This document shows positions 5,571 to 5,661 of a stretch of 5,661 bases of DNA, piece after piece. Made by a program: the position numbers and the translations under genes. The notes under the pieces were generated by a model that made no database searches, had not been told where the DNA came from, and worked only from the letters and a program-made list of their open reading frames with translations. Source of the stretch: Candidatus Taylorbacteria bacterium RIFCSPLOWO2_01_FULL_50_130 (GTDB lineage Bacteria > Patescibacteriota > Minisyncoccia > Phycocordibacterales > UBA10002); assembly GCA_001821155.1 (NCBI GenBank), contig MHSB01000034.1, forward strand, positions 1 through 5,661, in the 5' to 3' direction. Within the stretch, counting starts at the first letter, position 1; each line of letters opens with the position of its first letter.

Positions 5571-5661
5571 CTGTCATTCCCGCGTAGGCGGGAATCCAGT
5601 ATGTGGCCGTTTTTAGAGCCCTGGATTCCCGTTCCCCGCCTTCGCGAGGACAAGCTTCACG
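5571..5661. repeat. Composite inverted-repeat element, cut by the window end
   Basis: ATTCCCGC (5576-5583) pairs with GCGGGAAT (5588-5595) around GTAG. In addition CGGGAATCCAG (5589-5599) is an exact inverse of CTGGATTCCCG (5621-5631), so two copies of one palindromic unit face each other across a 21-base spacer. The second copy continues imperfectly (CGCCTTCGCGAGGACAAG, near 5637-5654). The unit belongs to the widespread type of intergenic repeat containing CATTCCCGCG and GCGGGAATCCAG. No coding frame is evident. Confidence 0.8.

Noticed and set aside
1..5661. CRISPR array or tRNA/rRNA gene
   Set aside because: No regularly spaced repeats of 20 bases or more with unique spacers, and no tRNA or rRNA core signatures, were seen on either strand.

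Overview
The window looks like a piece of an uncultivated Patescibacteria (CPR) genome, most likely Parcubacteria. Three things point there: a 631-residue TraD/TraG-like ATPase of the type common in that group, a secreted PKD plus lamin-tail protein with one C-terminal anchor, and a GT4 glycosyltransferase carrying short-repeat insertions. The group assignment is inferred from remembered family features, not from a search. TGA is a normal stop here (glycosyltransferase stop at 5254-5256), which argues against the TGA-recoding CPR lineages. No gene has a recognisable Shine-Dalgarno site.

Layout. Positions 1-217 hold no gene I can name. At 218-469 there is a possible 83-residue hypothetical protein, followed by a strong rho-independent terminator (489-524). 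A perfect TATAAT box (541-546) then sits so close to the next ATG (553) that the mRNA should begin at or within a base or two of the start codon. The plus-strand genes that follow are the ATPase (553-2448), the secreted and membrane-anchored PKD/LTD protein (2465-3940, 16 bases downstream, probably same operon), a GT4 glycosyltransferase (4006-5256), and the N-lobe of an APH-like kinase (5243-5548). The kinase overlaps the glycosyltransferase by 14 bases and breaks off at its hinge, where repeat-like DNA begins and runs to the window end.

The most notable signal is the repeats. Three unrelated arrays share a 7-base period: AACAGTC-type just before the glycosyltransferase start, and AAATTCC/AAATCAC and AAAAGCT/ATAAGCT inside that gene, where they are translated in frame. 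A fourth insertion in the same gene contains a perfect 17-bp palindrome. Seven is not a multiple of three, so a one-unit slip would break the frame, and the gene could act as a slippage-switched (phase-variable) glycosyltransferase. The right end holds a further inverted-repeat element.

Functionally, the window suggests cell-surface biology: a cytoplasmic DNA-translocation-type motor ATPase, an exported adhesin-like protein, and a glycosyltransferase/kinase pair that could modify surface glycans. Direct cooperation between these products is inference only.
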